From the NCBI GenBank assembly GCA_033239005.1, contig BSQZ01000036.1:4360001-4424000 (forward strand): 64,000 bases of DNA, in the 5' to 3' direction. This DNA is from Lamellibrachia satsuma (Eukaryota; Annelida; Polychaeta; Sabellida; Siboglinidae). A program made the translations under genes and the position numbers. The notes beneath the pieces were generated by a model. That model did no database searches, was not told where the DNA came from, and saw only the letters and a program-made list of their open reading frames with translations. Shown here one piece after another: positions 43,686 through 54,334 of the stretch (positions are counted from its first letter, which is position 1; every line of letters begins with the position of its first letter).

Positions 43686-43837
43686 TGTAAAGTTCTCTTT
43701 CTGGGTTCAGTATAATAAGGCCAGCTTTTCAACTTACTGTAATGTTTATTTGAACGGCTGTCTACATCGGTACATTGCTCTAGCCAACTCACCCATGAGT
43801 GCCTACTCAATCATGCAACATAGTCCAGGATATTACA
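43686..43837 (-). repeat. Gypsy-2 5' LTR
   Basis: 152 bp partner of 38943-39094. Confidence 0.97.
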
Positions 43838-44400
43838 GCGCTCCTCATCGTGAATATCAATAAGAAATCTAAAAATACACAAAGCATTTCAAAAGTAAAT
43901 TATCTGTATTATAAAGCAATACGCCTTCATTACCTCCCGCGTCTTGCTATAAAGCTATGCCTGAAAACCATGAAAAAATTTGTGCAGTGCAATAAAAGCA
44001 TTGGAGAAACAACTCAGAGAGAGGAGTTCACTCTAGGTGCCTTTTCCCTCAAGCAGTTTTTTGTAACTGAACTGCAAGAAATAATTAAATCAACTGCAGC
44101 ATATGTGTTTGAAATGTAACAGTCATCCATAATTTAAACAAATTATGTACATTTGCCTTGCTATGGCATTGTCATTCCTGTAGCACTGTGGAATGTTGAA
44201 GCCTGTTCGTTCCTGCAGAGTCCTCAGACCTGGGTAGTCAGTAAATGGCCACTCCTTCTTTGCCACGTAGTAAGCAACGTTGAAAGCATTAACCATTTTA
44301 ATCTCAAATGCTGCAATGCAGCATCCATCTTCTTCCCACATGATTCCCGGGAAAGAAAGCTGGTTTTTTTGCATTGTCCTTGTAGCGCAACACCACTCGT
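43838..44400 (-). pseudogene. hAT-derived (ZNF862-like) gene, exons right of Gypsy-2
   Basis: An upstream exon (about 44400 to 44151) encodes EIKMVNAFNVAYYVAKKEWP, FTDYPGLRTLQERTGF and CYRNDNAIARQ, with donor GTACAT at 44150-44145. After an intron an exon starts at 43868 behind gtatttttag and runs into the Gypsy-2 target site at 43838. The same frame resumes at 38942 on the other side of the element, so this was one exon. The Met at 44374 may not be the true start. Motifs match the region between the zinc finger and RNase H fold of ZNF862-like proteins. Confidence 0.7.
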
Positions 44401-45616
44401 GAATATGACAACTTTATTGAACAGGTTTTAATAACTACTTATCAGTAAGAAGGACGGCAGTCGAATGTCAGTTAGAAGTCTTTTTAAAACGTAACGTTCT
44501 TGTTTACGTGCACGCGCTTGTGCCGTGCACGTGTACACGCGACGTACCTACGTCATGCGCACACGCGCTTAAGACCGCCAGTATATGCTATGTGGCAAGT
44601 CGCCACATCATGTTTGTTGTTGTCCGCTTGTTGCACACATGCTAAATGACAACTACTTTGTGCATGGGCTCGAATGTTGTACCCTCTCTGCCATGAAACC
44701 ATGAAGAGGCTTGATGTCCTGCAATATAATGTTTTACAATTTACTCTACTGAAAAGAAACATATTTTGTGTCAATTTATGAAACTGGAAATGTTCTCAAA
44801 AAATGACCATGTAATGTACCTCCCCACTCAACTTTCTTATTTTTTGGCAGACGCACAAGGAGTTATGTTGCTCCGCGCCACCATTTCGACTCTTGTAGCG
44901 ACCTTCCGAGAACGCATGCGCGAGATAATGTGAAATCAGTTCATATTAGACCAAAGAAATAACATGTTCACAGAACGTTCAACGGTTCAAACACAACAAG
45001 AACGGCCTAGTGCGCAAGAAATATATTTAATTTTGGGGTAAAAAAAATTGGGGGGAAAAGACCAAAAAAACCTGGACATTTCAGCCAAAAAGAAGGAAAG
45101 CGGGATCAAGGTGAAAAAGCGGGATTTCCCGTCCAAAAGCGGTAATGTTGACACCTATGAATGTTTGTTGTAAATCAATGTGACGTTTTCACGTAGGAGT
45201 TATATTTTAAGTTAGTATCAAAGCGATTAGGACCAGACATTCCCTCGACTGCCCTTCTCTACCTAACCAGCTCCATCTTTCTAGCCATAATGACTGAAAA
45301 ACCCTCTTCCTCTTCGCTTATTCATATTCGTACTCGTCTTTGCCTTCATCTTATTCCCTGACGTATGCTTCTCCGCTGGTGTTTTAAAATTGGACATGCT
45401 GACAAAAACTTGACAATCTCGTACACAAATGCTCAATAACAACTGAAAAACCACGTGTTCATTGCAGCGTTCACATTTCACAAAAGTCCGCAGAGTGGCG
45501 CTACGATAGCTGGACTTAGCAAATAGCTAATAATTTCTCGTGTTTTATGGTTGAGACTTTCAACAGTAAATAAAAATGATATAACCAGTACAATGTAATA
45601 AAAATACTACTTAATG
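44401..45616. other. Gap with an alternating purine-pyrimidine patch
   Basis: No gene supported. 44500-44575 is rich in cgcg, gtgcac and acgtgt words that could favour Z-DNA. The rest is AT-rich. Confidence 0.4.
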
Positions 45617-45790
45617 TCCTCTTCTTTTACAGTAGTACTCAGAACAGTATCTCCCATTTTATAGTTTACATCCAAGTTCCCATGTCCTGTATGTAGGTAT
45701 TTACATTTCCCAAAATTGAGTAACATCTGCCATTTTTCAGACCATTTAACTAATTTGTCTAGATTGTTTTGTAAATGTTGTTTATCATAA
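45617..45790 (-). pseudogene. Short LINE fragment related to 31610-32600
   Basis: Nearly the same bases as 32213-32372, covering the RT region after the ADD box; both ends are truncated. Confidence 0.85.
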
Positions 45791-46106
45791 CGTGGATATT
45801 CGTGTTACCAAGACAAAATAGCAATAGTAAGACACGCCATATGAAATGGCATGACTGATGCATTTTACTGTCGCACCAGGCAGTGACTGTGGCCCATTTG
45901 GCCAGTAAAACATGAAAACAGGTGGCCCGAACTGGCAGCGAGCCAGCATTAATATTGAGTCCTGTGTTTAAAGTAACATTATGTTTAATTCCAACTGTGC
46001 ACTGTCCTGAGCCTGGGCAAAATGTCGTTCTCGATTCACTCCAAATCGAAGCCTCCTAAGTTCACTTTTACAGCCAAATATCACATTAATCAAAATGTCT
46101 ATATAT
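45791..46106. other. Gap, nothing recognised
   Basis: No supported feature. Confidence 0.4.
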
Positions 46107-46196
46107 GTATAAAATAGCATTCACAATTCACTTATACATGTGACAATCCAATTGACAATATAATGTGCCAAGTGAATTGTGAATGCTATTTTATAC
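46107..46196. repeat. Perfect inverted repeat, 27-bp arms
   Basis: 46107-46133 and 46170-46196 are exact reverse complements around a 36-base centre that contains caattg; MITE-like or a hairpin. Confidence 0.93.
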
Positions 46197-46404
46197 TTTA
46201 TTTGTTTACTTGTAGTGTATTTATTTAGTTTGAGAAGGGTGCAGCACCTTGTAAATTGCATGACTTCAGCTATGTCCCTTCAGCAGTTGCCGCACCACCA
46301 CGGCTCAGCACTATGTTAGTTGTCAGTAGTACTACATGTGTAAACAGAACATTTACATATTAATTTTACATCATCTAAGGTATTTATGATTCGATTCTTG
46401 TTGT

Positions 46405-46462
46405 CCCGTGCTTTGTTTGTGTAAATGTTCTGTTCCACTTTGTTTGTGTAACTGTTCTGTTC
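46405..46462. repeat. 30-bp direct duplication
   Basis: tttgtttgtgtaa(a/c) plus tgttctgttccact occurs twice in a row. Confidence 0.85.
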
Positions 46463-46586
46463 CACTTTGCACAAGGTGATACGACCCACAATGCATTGCA
46501 TTCACAACACCAAACATGTCTTTATGGTGAAATGAGTGGCAGTGAAACCATCATTTCAGTATGACATTGCACCTTTTCACTGTCGT

Positions 46587-46826
46587 TTTTAATACAAAAG
46601 CACAAAGTGCGCACACTTGTGTAGATTTAAATCACTTAAAAATAATTGATTTATGATTTTTTATTTCCGATTTTTTATCGCTGATTTGTATGAATTTAAC
46701 ACAAATAATTGTTTACAAGCATCGAGCTTGCATGTTTTTTAATACGAAAGCACAAAGTGCGCACACTTATAACATGTAATATCTGGTGACAATACAACTA
46801 CACAAGTGTGTGCACATTGTGCTTTT
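46587..46826. repeat. Small inverted/direct repeat cluster (MITE-like)
   Basis: gcacaaagtgcgcacactt occurs at 46600 and 46756 in direct order, and its near reverse complement (ctacacaagtgtgtgcacat) at 46798. Confidence 0.75.
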
Positions 46827-46944
46827 GCTTGATGGTCAAATATTTTACGACATTGTGTGTGTTTGAGCTATTCCCTTTCTGAATGCAGTGAAGCCACACA
46901 AACTTGTCTTCAAGAGGAAGTATCTTTTCAAGTCAGAAGCCTTA

Positions 46945-47180
46945 GTTAACGTCCACTTAGAGCTTGTGCTAGTTGTTACCAATTCAGTATGTTGACTTAA
47001 GTGAGACAGTCTGGGCTACATCTGTATTATGCTGTACCAGTTTGCAGTGTGGTTAGAGACCCTTAGAGTACACAGAGCCCTGGATAGGTGCTAATCCACC
47101 CTCTCAGCAAACAACTATCAGGGCTTACAGCAACAGACACACAGCATGCTTTCCTTTCCAAGACAGATTATTCAACAACA
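46945..47180. repeat. Dispersed repeat, copy 2
   Basis: Longer relative of 32760-32945, with about 70 extra bases in the middle. Confidence 0.75.
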
Positions 47181-47358
47181 AGTTTATCCCTCTTCTTCCT
47201 GTGAAGGACTGGGCTCCTTAGGAGCGTCGTAAGTCCTGCGGCGTCCGTGTCGGTTGGTAGTTCCGGTCAGGGCCAATTAAAATACATTGCACCGCTATTG
47301 GGGCAACAATGGGTGTTTTTATGTTAAAAACTATATTAAAATCACGATCTGAAGGTAT

Positions 47359-49010
47359 TTATGAAGGAATGCGGACTGGTTGCAGTTTGTGGAGACTGCG
47401 GCCTAGTCGACTCTGGAAGAACTCCAGTGAGGGGGCTGAGGAGATATAGGTTGGGAGGTGGTTCCACTCAGATACTGTACGAGGGAAGAAAGAGTGAAAG
47501 AGGGCAGGGTGTTGGATTTGTTCCTGATGCAGGCGTTGTGCCCCTGTAGTCCTTCGGTCAACATGGTGGAAGAAACTTTCTGGGTTGATGTCTACGAGGC
47601 CTTTGTTGATTTTGTAGAGCATCCCCAGGCTTCGATGTTCCAGATTTGTCCATTTTAGATTTTCGAGCATAGGTGTTACACTACCTTATGATCTGTCCGT
47701 GTAGTTGAAAACGTCCAACGCCGAGCAGCCAGATATGTGAACAACAAAGAGTTGGGCATCCTTTTGCTTGTAGGGATCCCAGACAGCTGAGGCGTATTCC
47801 AAAGTGGGGCGTACCAATGTGGTGTTGGACCAGGAGAGATCACTGCTGATGTTGATGCCCAAGTATTTGTTGGTACTTGTCGTTTTCAGTGATTGACCAT
47901 TGAGAGAATAGTTGGATGTTAGGGTTTCCCTTCGCTTGTTTGGCATGATCCGGATGACTCGTGTTGAAGTTCATTTGCCAGGTGTGTTCCCACTCCTCCA
48001 AGGAGTCAAGGTCTTGTTGAAGTAGGACCTGGTCTCCTGTACAGAAGAATTAAGGACCACCGTCATCTGCGAAGAGTCTGGCACTGGAATGAAGGACTGC
48101 GTCATTCAAGTCGTTGATATAAGTCAGAAAGAGAAGGGAGGCCTAGGACAATGCCTTGTTGTACTCCAGATAGGACGGATGCAGAGGATGAAAGGGTGCC
48201 TTCTAAAGCAACTTCTAAGAGCGCTTCTTCCTGAATCCGTGTTGAGCATCAGTTAGGATGTGATGGCGATCTAAGTGTTTCATCACACTGCTGTGGATGA
48301 TGTGTTCCAGGACCTTGCAAGTGATTGAAGTCAGTGAGATCGGTCGTTAGTTTGCAGGCTGGTGTTTATCTTCTTTCTTAAAGATTGGGACCACCATTGC
48401 TTCCTTCCAATTTGATGGCACCTGACCAGCATCAAGGGACCACTGAAAGATTTTTGTCAATATTGGAGATAGTTCCTTTGTACCAATTTTCAAGATATAG
48501 GCTGGTATTGAGTCTGGTGCAGTTGCTTTGTTTTGCTGGATGTTCTGAAGAAGCTTGAGGACTCCTTTTTCGATGATCTCTATGTTGTCCATGTTGGGGT
48601 ATGGACTCTCCCCTTTGTGGGGCAGGTTGCTCAAGTCCTCCTCAGTGAAGACATACTTGAATTGGGCGTTTAGTATTTCTGCTTTGCTGGTACTATCGCT
48701 TTTGAGGAAGCCGTCCTGGCTTTTCAGTGGAGAGACGCCTGTTGATTCTTGGCGCTTGCTCTTTACCTCCGACGCGAAGAAATTCTGGTCGTACATCAAG
48801 AGCAAGTGCCAAGAATCTTCAAGTCTTCACTGATTATGTTTTCGAGGTAATTTTTGTTTGCTTGTTTGATGGTTGTACTTCACTTCGGCTTGTAGGCGCT
48901 TGTAGCGGTCGATGTCTCTTTTCTTCCCTGTCTTCCTTGCCTTCTTATGAGCTCTCTGTTTTCTTCGGATGGCCTTCCGGATGAAGGTGTTTATGTACCG
49001 TGCTGCCGTG
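47359..49010 (-). pseudogene. Decayed L2/CR1-like LINE ORF2
   Basis: A minus-strand RT ORF broken into at least four frames. N-terminal side: RKAIRRKQRAHKKARKTGKK (48970s). RT: ATAPDSIPAYILKIGTKELS, NWKEAMVVPIFKKEDKHQP, then NYRPISLTSITCKVLEHII and DAQHGFRKKRS in a second frame, YINDLNDAV and LFADD near 48080. C-terminal: NKYLGINISSDLSWS (47850s) and HSFFPRTVSEWNHLPTYI (47450s). The order fits jockey-superfamily LINEs. The catalytic DD is recognisable but the frame is not continuous. The upstream endonuclease is replaced by PolB sequence beyond 49010. Confidence 0.85.
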
Positions 49011-49014
49011 GTGA

Positions 49015-49647
49015 GCGACGTGTCATAGAGAACAATGTCATCGTTCCTGGCGGAATGTATTCCAAAGATTGGACGACCAGGAGATTTATAGAGGAGGAAC
49101 GTCGATTTTATCCTTATCGGACCATCTTCGACTTTGAATGTTTCTTCGTTACCGGCGAGTATTCCAAAGGTCGACTGGTTGGCTCGACACGAATTATTAA
49201 GCGTAAGCATTTCTTCAAACGTTCCCGGGTACACCGACCCTCAACTTGTCGACCGCTTCCTGAATAAATTAAACGACATCAGCAAAAAAGCTGAGAAAAT
49301 TTTGAAAGTAAATGCCAAGACGTTTTCGAGAAATTAAGCGTGAAGGAAAAACTCGACCAAATAAATAAAATCGCACGGACTCGTAAACAAGGAAACTCGG
49401 AAACAATCTGATGAAATGAAAGAACGGACTGACTGGCGGCCTTTCCATTAGTTTTCATAGACTCCACGAAGCGGGCGTCGTAGCCACGATAGCGACTTCC
49501 GACCCAAACAAATTCACCGTTATGAAAAATGGCCACCTATCAAGTAGGACCCGCACGGAGATCAGATACCGGTTAAACAACCGCGAGAAACGTTTCGGTA
49601 AGAGAAACCTTCCCGTTGACGGATGTTGTAATACAACCGACACTATA
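49015..49647 (+). pseudogene. Type-B DNA polymerase remnant, N-terminal side
   Basis: The plus strand carries parts of a family B DNA polymerase of the kind found in Polinton/Maverick elements and related animal DNA viruses. One frame has GGMYSKDWTTRRF and FYPYRTIFDFECFF, where FDFE is the Exo I D-x-E motif. A second frame has SNVPGYTDP and a helix LVDRFLNKLNDISKKAEKIL. Further frames lead to the pogo insertion at 49648. At least two frameshifts are present. Whether it came from a Polinton or an endogenised virus cannot be told. Confidence 0.7.
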
Positions 49648-49649
49648 TA

Positions 49650-49673
49650 GGGGAGACCGGGGCTAGTTGAAAC
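49650..49673. repeat. Pogo-like terminal inverted repeat (left)
   Basis: 24 bp, exact reverse complement of 52562-52585. Subterminal repeats of the same motif follow at 49802-49822 and 49862-49920. Confidence 0.95.
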
Positions 49674-49920
49674 GATTTTGTTTGTAGGTACAATATTTTT
49701 ATGGCTGTTTTATGTGGCCCAAATACATGTGTTTAGATATGCGTGATGCATTTTGTTGCAGGTTAAGCCTATTTCGTGTATTTGCCAAAATAAACAAAAT
49801 CGTTTCAACTAGCCCCGGTCATTTTTTACATGTATCTACTTTTTTGGAGGTAGCCTAAGTGTTCCAACTAGCCCCGTATGCGGGGCAAGTTGAAACATGT
49901 ACCGGGGTAAGTTGAAACAC

Positions 49921-50122
49921 CTTTTTTTCGTTGATATGACGATTTTTATTCATAAAAACAATTAATTAAATGTCAAAACATTATAATTAATATGTATTTA
50001 TAAGCAGGGCAGGTGCCCACAACATATTATTATAACGATGAACGTTAACATTAACAATGAAACATGGCCATCAAACTTGTAGGAGGCTAACTTACTGAAC
50101 TGGCGGAGTGCGTAGGTTATTA
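49921..50122. other. Pogo-like 3' untranslated region
   Basis: AT-rich, nothing recognised. Confidence 0.5.
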
Positions 50123-50592
50123 TTGACAATGGTCACACACAAAGCATTTGTCGCCAGACGTACAGTTTTCATGTGCCCACATTTTACATGCAGTGCATTG
50201 CACCCATTTTTCACCTGGCAGGCTGTTACTAAAGGGTTCGCCGCTTAGCAGACATGGGCATGAATCGTCTTCATTCACGGGTGCTGGTTTTGCTTTTTTG
50301 GAGACCACGAAGCCCCTGGCAACATTGGATGTTTTTGCACCACCTGAACTTTTGCATGATTTTTTTTGCTGTTCCTGAATAATCGCATTCTTCTCAGAAG
50401 TGTCGGTCAGCACCCTTGTGCGTCCAGGTTTTCGGCCGCGACGAATCCCTTTCCGAGGGCAGGCTTTGGGAAATGGTCTGACGTGTTACGGAGAAATAGC
50501 AATCGAGGTTGATGACACAGATCCACCCGCGCGTGACGTTGATGGGAGAGTGTTCAGCACATCGACAGTTGCATCGACAGCCTGTGTTACGG
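50123..50592 (-). pseudogene. Pogo-like transposase C-terminal zinc-finger part, out of frame
   Basis: The frame ending at 50123 encodes a Cys/His-rich PHD-like tail: SCPCLLSGEPF, KWVQCTACKMWAHENC and FVCDHC. It is preceded by a basic RKPGRTRVL-type region in continuous sequence with the transposase. It is separated from the main ORF by a frame change in the repeat array near 50640, and a TGA near 50480 is also in the way. Jerky/Tigger-type transposases often end in such a finger, so it belongs to the same gene. Confidence 0.75.
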
Positions 50593-52071
50593 TTACTGCA
50601 ATACTGGCTTCTGGTGGTTGATGCACGGTCGCAACGGTGGTTGTCGCTGGTTGATGCCGGCCGCAACGGTGGTTGTCGGTGGTTGATGCACGGCTGCAAC
50701 GGTTGTTGTCGGTGGTTGATGCACGGCCGCAACGGTGGTTGTCGGTGGTTGATGCACGGCCGCAACGGTTGTTGTCGGTGGTTGATGCACGGCCGCAACG
50801 GTGGTTGTCGGTGGTTGATGTGGATTCGGCATGTCAGTTACAGCTGATGGTAGGAAATCATCCTCATTAAAGATGAACCTGTCAAAGGGCGATATGCCAC
50901 TCACACGAAAACCCGACAGGATGTTTGCGGGGGTCATGGCCCTGGGGAATACGGTTCCCACCACTCCCGCAATGTCGTAGATTGTCATCGTGCGATCCGG
51001 ATGCCCGACTATCCACCCATCGTAGGCCGAGTTGTAATACTTTTTGAACGGTCCGTAAACGGAACGATCGAGCGGCTGCAACTTGTGAGATGTGTGCGGG
51101 GGGAATGAGAGCATGGTCACCCCGTTCTCTTTAGCGAATTCTAGGACCTCAATTGACAGATGGGATTCGTGATTATCGAGAATCAATAGCACAGTTTCTT
51201 CTTGAGAGCAATGCACATGACGCACGAAATGCTTCATAAATGTCAAGAAGTTTTCAGCTGTCATCCAGCCAGATGGGTGTGCGGCGCCAATGGAGTTGGG
51301 GGGAGCACCGTTCACAAAGGAATCTTTGTAGTGCACCCTCGGGAACACGAACATTGGTGGAAATGTGTTACCAGTCGCACTGACCGCGCAGCACACAGTC
51401 ACAAGCTGTCCCCTTTCGGCTGACACGATTGCTCCAACTTGTTTGACACCAGTCGACGCGATGACCTTACTGGGTTTCTGCACAGTGGTGCAGCCCATTT
51501 CATCAACATTCCAGATTCTAGCTGGCGTCAATGCCTCCCGTAGGTACAGCCGCTCTAAGTTGTCGTTGAATAAGGCGACGTTCGCCCTGTTGAAACTCAT
51601 GGCACGTCGGAGAGACGTCGCTTCCGGCGTCCGTAATGCGATCTCCCTGTGTCGTTTTAAGAAACCAGTTAGCCAGTCGACCCCAGCTTTTTCGTTAGAA
51701 GCCCAAGAATTTGGCATTTTCTTTTCTAGTTTCTTTGCGTAGTCGTATGCAAGACGTCGCATCTCCATTGTGTTCAGCCCATAATACAATGCAGCCGCTC
51801 TTTGCACGTAGTCTACGAGTAGTTGCTCCTCGTCGATGGATAACACAGACTGGGCGTTGAAATAACCAGTACGCATGTCTCCATCGCCACCATTCGAGCG
51901 ATACCTGGTGCAATATCGGCGCAGTGTGCAGTGCGGGATGCCATGTTCGTCGGCTACGATGCGACATGGGAGACCAGTGTCGACTACCTTCCGAACTGCC
52001 GTCATGATCTGTTCATGATCGGCGCGACCTCGGTCTGTTTTGCGTTTGTACATCCTCATTGGATAGTTCAC
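50593..52071 (-). CDS. Pogo/Tigger-like transposase
   Basis: 492 codons from Met 52071. The N-terminal psq-type helix-turn-helix is at 20-60 (AVRKVVDTGLPCRIVADEHG). A CENPB-type second DNA-binding helix region contains DWLTGFLKRHREIALRTPEA. The DDE domain has RIWNVDEMGCTTVQKPSKV (first Asp), LLILDNHESHLSIEVLEFAK (second Asp) and HKLQPLDRSVYGPFKKYY (third acidic). After a linker the C-terminus is an 11-residue repeat (HQPPTTTVAAV) read six times before the frame is lost. The catalytic domain appears intact; the C-terminal finger is out of frame. A Met at 52053 (second Met, MRMYK) is an alternative start. Confidence 0.93.
   Translation of the reverse strand: MNYPMRMYKRKTDRGRADHEQIMTAVRKVVDTGLPCRIVADEHGIPHCTLRRYCTRYRSNGGDGDMRTGYFNAQSVLSIDEEQLLVDYVQRAAALYYGLNTMEMRRLAYDYAKKLEKKMPNSWASNEKAGVDWLTGFLKRHREIALRTPEATSLRRAMSFNRANVALFNDNLERLYLREALTPARIWNVDEMGCTTVQKPSKVIASTGVKQVGAIVSAERGQLVTVCCAVSATGNTFPPMFVFPRVHYKDSFVNGAPPNSIGAAHPSGWMTAENFLTFMKHFVRHVHCSQEETVLLILDNHESHLSIEVLEFAKENGVTMLSFPPHTSHKLQPLDRSVYGPFKKYYNSAYDGWIVGHPDRTMTIYDIAGVVGTVFPRAMTPANILSGFRVSGISPFDRFIFNEDDFLPSAVTDMPNPHQPPTTTVAAVHQPPTTTVAAVHQPPTTTVAAVHQPPTTTVAAVHQPPTTTVAAGINQRQPPLRPCINHQKPVLQ
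50617..50822. repeat. 33-bp coding minisatellite
   Basis: Six to seven units of ggttgatgcacggccgcaac plus tggttgtcggt; a unit near 50650 differs in length and moves the frame. Confidence 0.92.
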
Positions 52072-52561
52072 ATGAAATTAAATGACACTAATTGTAATTG
52101 GTTTAATAAATCAGACCTCAAATTGCAGTGAATGATATATACTGTATTTACATGTTTATGTATTAGTACGATCAATTCCGAAATGTATTATTGCACATAG
52201 CGTAGAAAACTAACCCCGTCAGGGGGCGCGACCGATAAAATGGTCGGCCGCCATATTTCCTTTTGCGATTTTATTTCGTTTTTGGTGGACAATTATCCCC
52301 TAAGCAGCTACTAAACAGGCATATATTTAGTTTGCAATAGTGACCGATACGCTATGAGTAACAACATATACTTTACAATCACATTTATTTACTTGAACAA
52401 CGAGAAATGTAACAAACCTGCGTAGTTTTCGATATTCACGTTTCTTCGCGCCAATGTCAACACGAGTTGTGTTTAATAACGTGTTTGATCGCCAGATGGC
52501 ACCGCTGGTGCATTATTTTTAATTATGTCAGTGTTAGGTCGAATGTTTCAACTTACCCCGC

Positions 52562-52585
52562 GTTTCAACTAGCCCCGGTCTCCCC
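52562..52585. repeat. Pogo-like terminal inverted repeat (right)
   Basis: Partner of 49650-49673; preceded inside by gtttcaacttaccccgc. Confidence 0.95.
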
Positions 52586-52587
52586 TA

Positions 52588-53226
52588 CCAATTTCATGGT
52601 TGCTTTTTCCACGGTTGCTCCTGCACGGGTAAAGAAATTAACTCCGTCAACGGGTCTGATCTTTGTAAAGAAAATAGATCCAACACGGAGTACTTGCATA
52701 AATTTTTCTCCACCGTTGTCGAAATTTGACTGCCAAATCGCTAGAAGACTGTTACCCCGGGCAAGTTAGAACATCGCTTTAGAAACAGGTCGGAGTGGTT
52801 CCTTCCGTATGTTGTGACGCCCACGTGCAAGATTACGTGGCTTGTCGGTTTGTCGGCCGCGAGGGGGTCGCCTCCGAGCCGTGTTGCGTTGCGCGTGCGC
52901 GCCACGACAAGAGAACCCCCGGCCTGTTCAAGGTAGAGTGGGAGGGTGAAGGCTTCGTCGGCATGCGAAGCAAGACCTATTATTGTTTCGGCCTTACCGA
53001 CAAATTCAGCAGTAAATGTTTGAAAAAAAAACTGAAAAAAAAATCAGAAGACGTGTTCATGGAAGTCCTACAAAACAGGAGAAGCGGTGTGGAGAAAAAC
53101 CGCGGTTTTCGGGTTAGAGATTCTTCGATTTATACCAAAGTTCAGGAACGTTCGGCATTTACCTATTTCTATTCAAAACGTGGAGTGCAAGCTGACGGGG
53201 TCACGACCCTCTCGTTCCTAGTGTAG
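52588..53226 (+). pseudogene. Type-B DNA polymerase remnant, C-terminal side
   Basis: Directly after the pogo element the PolB frame resumes with an FHGCFFHGC motif at 52590-52620, a feature of viral/Polinton-type PolB. It then degrades and jumps to the extreme C-terminus: TPGLFKVEWEGEGFVGM, SKTYYCFG, SGVEKNRGFRVRD and AFTYFYSKRGVQADG. The polymerase palm (DTDS-type motifs) is absent, so an internal deletion has removed the catalytic core. Not functional. Confidence 0.7.
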
Positions 53227-53404
53227 CAAAATGACGCAGGAAACTCACACTAGCTTCCGTTCCTACCTATGGGATGGTCCAGAATATAAGCGCTGTAACA
53301 TTGCCATGCTATTTTTTATGATAAACATTTAATAAAACCTACAGTTTGATACGCAACCATTGCAATATTATGTAAAAAAAATTTTTATCTACATTGCGTT
53401 GTAT
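53227..53404. other. Gap, nothing recognised
   Basis: AT-rich. Confidence 0.4.
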
Positions 53405-53620
53405 TAAACCGAATGATGCACTTTCGCTTTTGTAGGAAAGCGCACTTTCGTTGTATTCAGCGAAATGGTGCGATTTCATTGTCTTGCATTAAGCCGAATG
53501 TAGGAAGACGTTAGACTTTCATTGCATTAAGTCGAATGCTACAATTTCATTGTATTGCATTAAGCCAAATGCTGTGCTTTCATTGCATTAAGACGAACGG
53601 TGCCAGGCCCTTAGCCAGAA
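53405..53620. repeat. Diverged tandem repeats
   Basis: The words gcattaagccgaatg and ctttcattg alternate at irregular 35-50 base spacing; the same words recur at 54335-54415, separated by about 700 bases of unrelated sequence. Confidence 0.7.
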
Positions 53621-54334
53621 ATAAACTTTTGCCAGTCTTGAACATTCTAAAAAAACCTAAAACGCGCGAATGGCGTCCGTGGAAGCCGTTCCCATCTATG
53701 ACAGCCATTATTGGCCCATTTTGTTTTTGCACTGGTAAAGCCAGTGCAAGTTGAGCAAATGTCAAATGACAGCCATTAATGGCCGAATGAGGTTTTTTCA
53801 ATGGCAGGCCAAGTCCGGTTGAACCATTATTGACCCAATCGAGTCTTACTAGCTGTATAGCGAGGTTGGCGTTAACACCTGTACGGTATTACTGAATAGA
53901 AGAAGGGCAAATACATGAAGATTCATGAAAAATAACTTAGTCTTAAGTTGCTTCAAACATTACTACCATGCTTATAAATTTTCAAGTTTTTATCAAGTAC
54001 ATACATGCAAATATTTCTAATATGAACAAATATGATTATAATCACACTCAAAATCAAATGCTTAACACTAAAAGTAAAACAAGACAACCCAGTTTTTATC
54101 TATTCTATTTTTTTGCTATTCTGCCGCCGACAACATTCGTCGAATCACGACTGCGTGCGCTAAGCCTAAGTCTAAGAGTCATTAAGACCGTTCAAACAAT
54201 TTTATTATGAAAAAATATCATCTTGTAAAAAGAAAAACCCGTCTTTTATTTTTATATTACCCGTCATGGTAAGACATTTGCCCGTCTTCAAGACAGACGG
54301 GTCCCAGGCTAAGGGCTTAATTACGGTGCGCTTT
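53621..54334. other. Insertion-like gap between repeat halves
   Basis: No coding feature. 53735-53790 has a small inverted repeat around cactggtaaagccagtg. Confidence 0.4.

Larger units (their letters stand above)
38943..43837 (-). mobile_element. Gypsy-2, intact Ty3/Gypsy retrotransposon
   Basis: 4895 bases, 152-bp LTRs that differ at one position, flanking GCGCTC on both sides (38937-38942 and 43838-43843), primer-binding site, polypurine tract and one uninterrupted gag-pol ORF. It is inserted in the exon of a hAT-derived gene. Every feature expected of an autonomous, recently inserted element is present. Confidence 0.97.
49650..52585 (-). mobile_element. Pogo/Tigger-like DNA transposon with complete ends
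   Basis: 2936 bases between perfect 24-bp terminal inverted repeats beginning GGGGAGACCGGGGCTAG, flanked by TA on both sides (49648-49649 and 52586-52587), as in the Tc1/mariner superfamily. It encodes a minus-strand transposase of the pogo/CENPB-like kind. Extra copies of the terminal motif (ggggcaagttgaaac, ctagccccg) lie just inside both ends. It splits a PolB remnant. Confidence 0.95.

Noticed and set aside
45281..45481. 66-codon minus-strand ORF starting MKCERCNEHV
   Set aside because: Only one CxxC and no repeat or neighbour that supports it.
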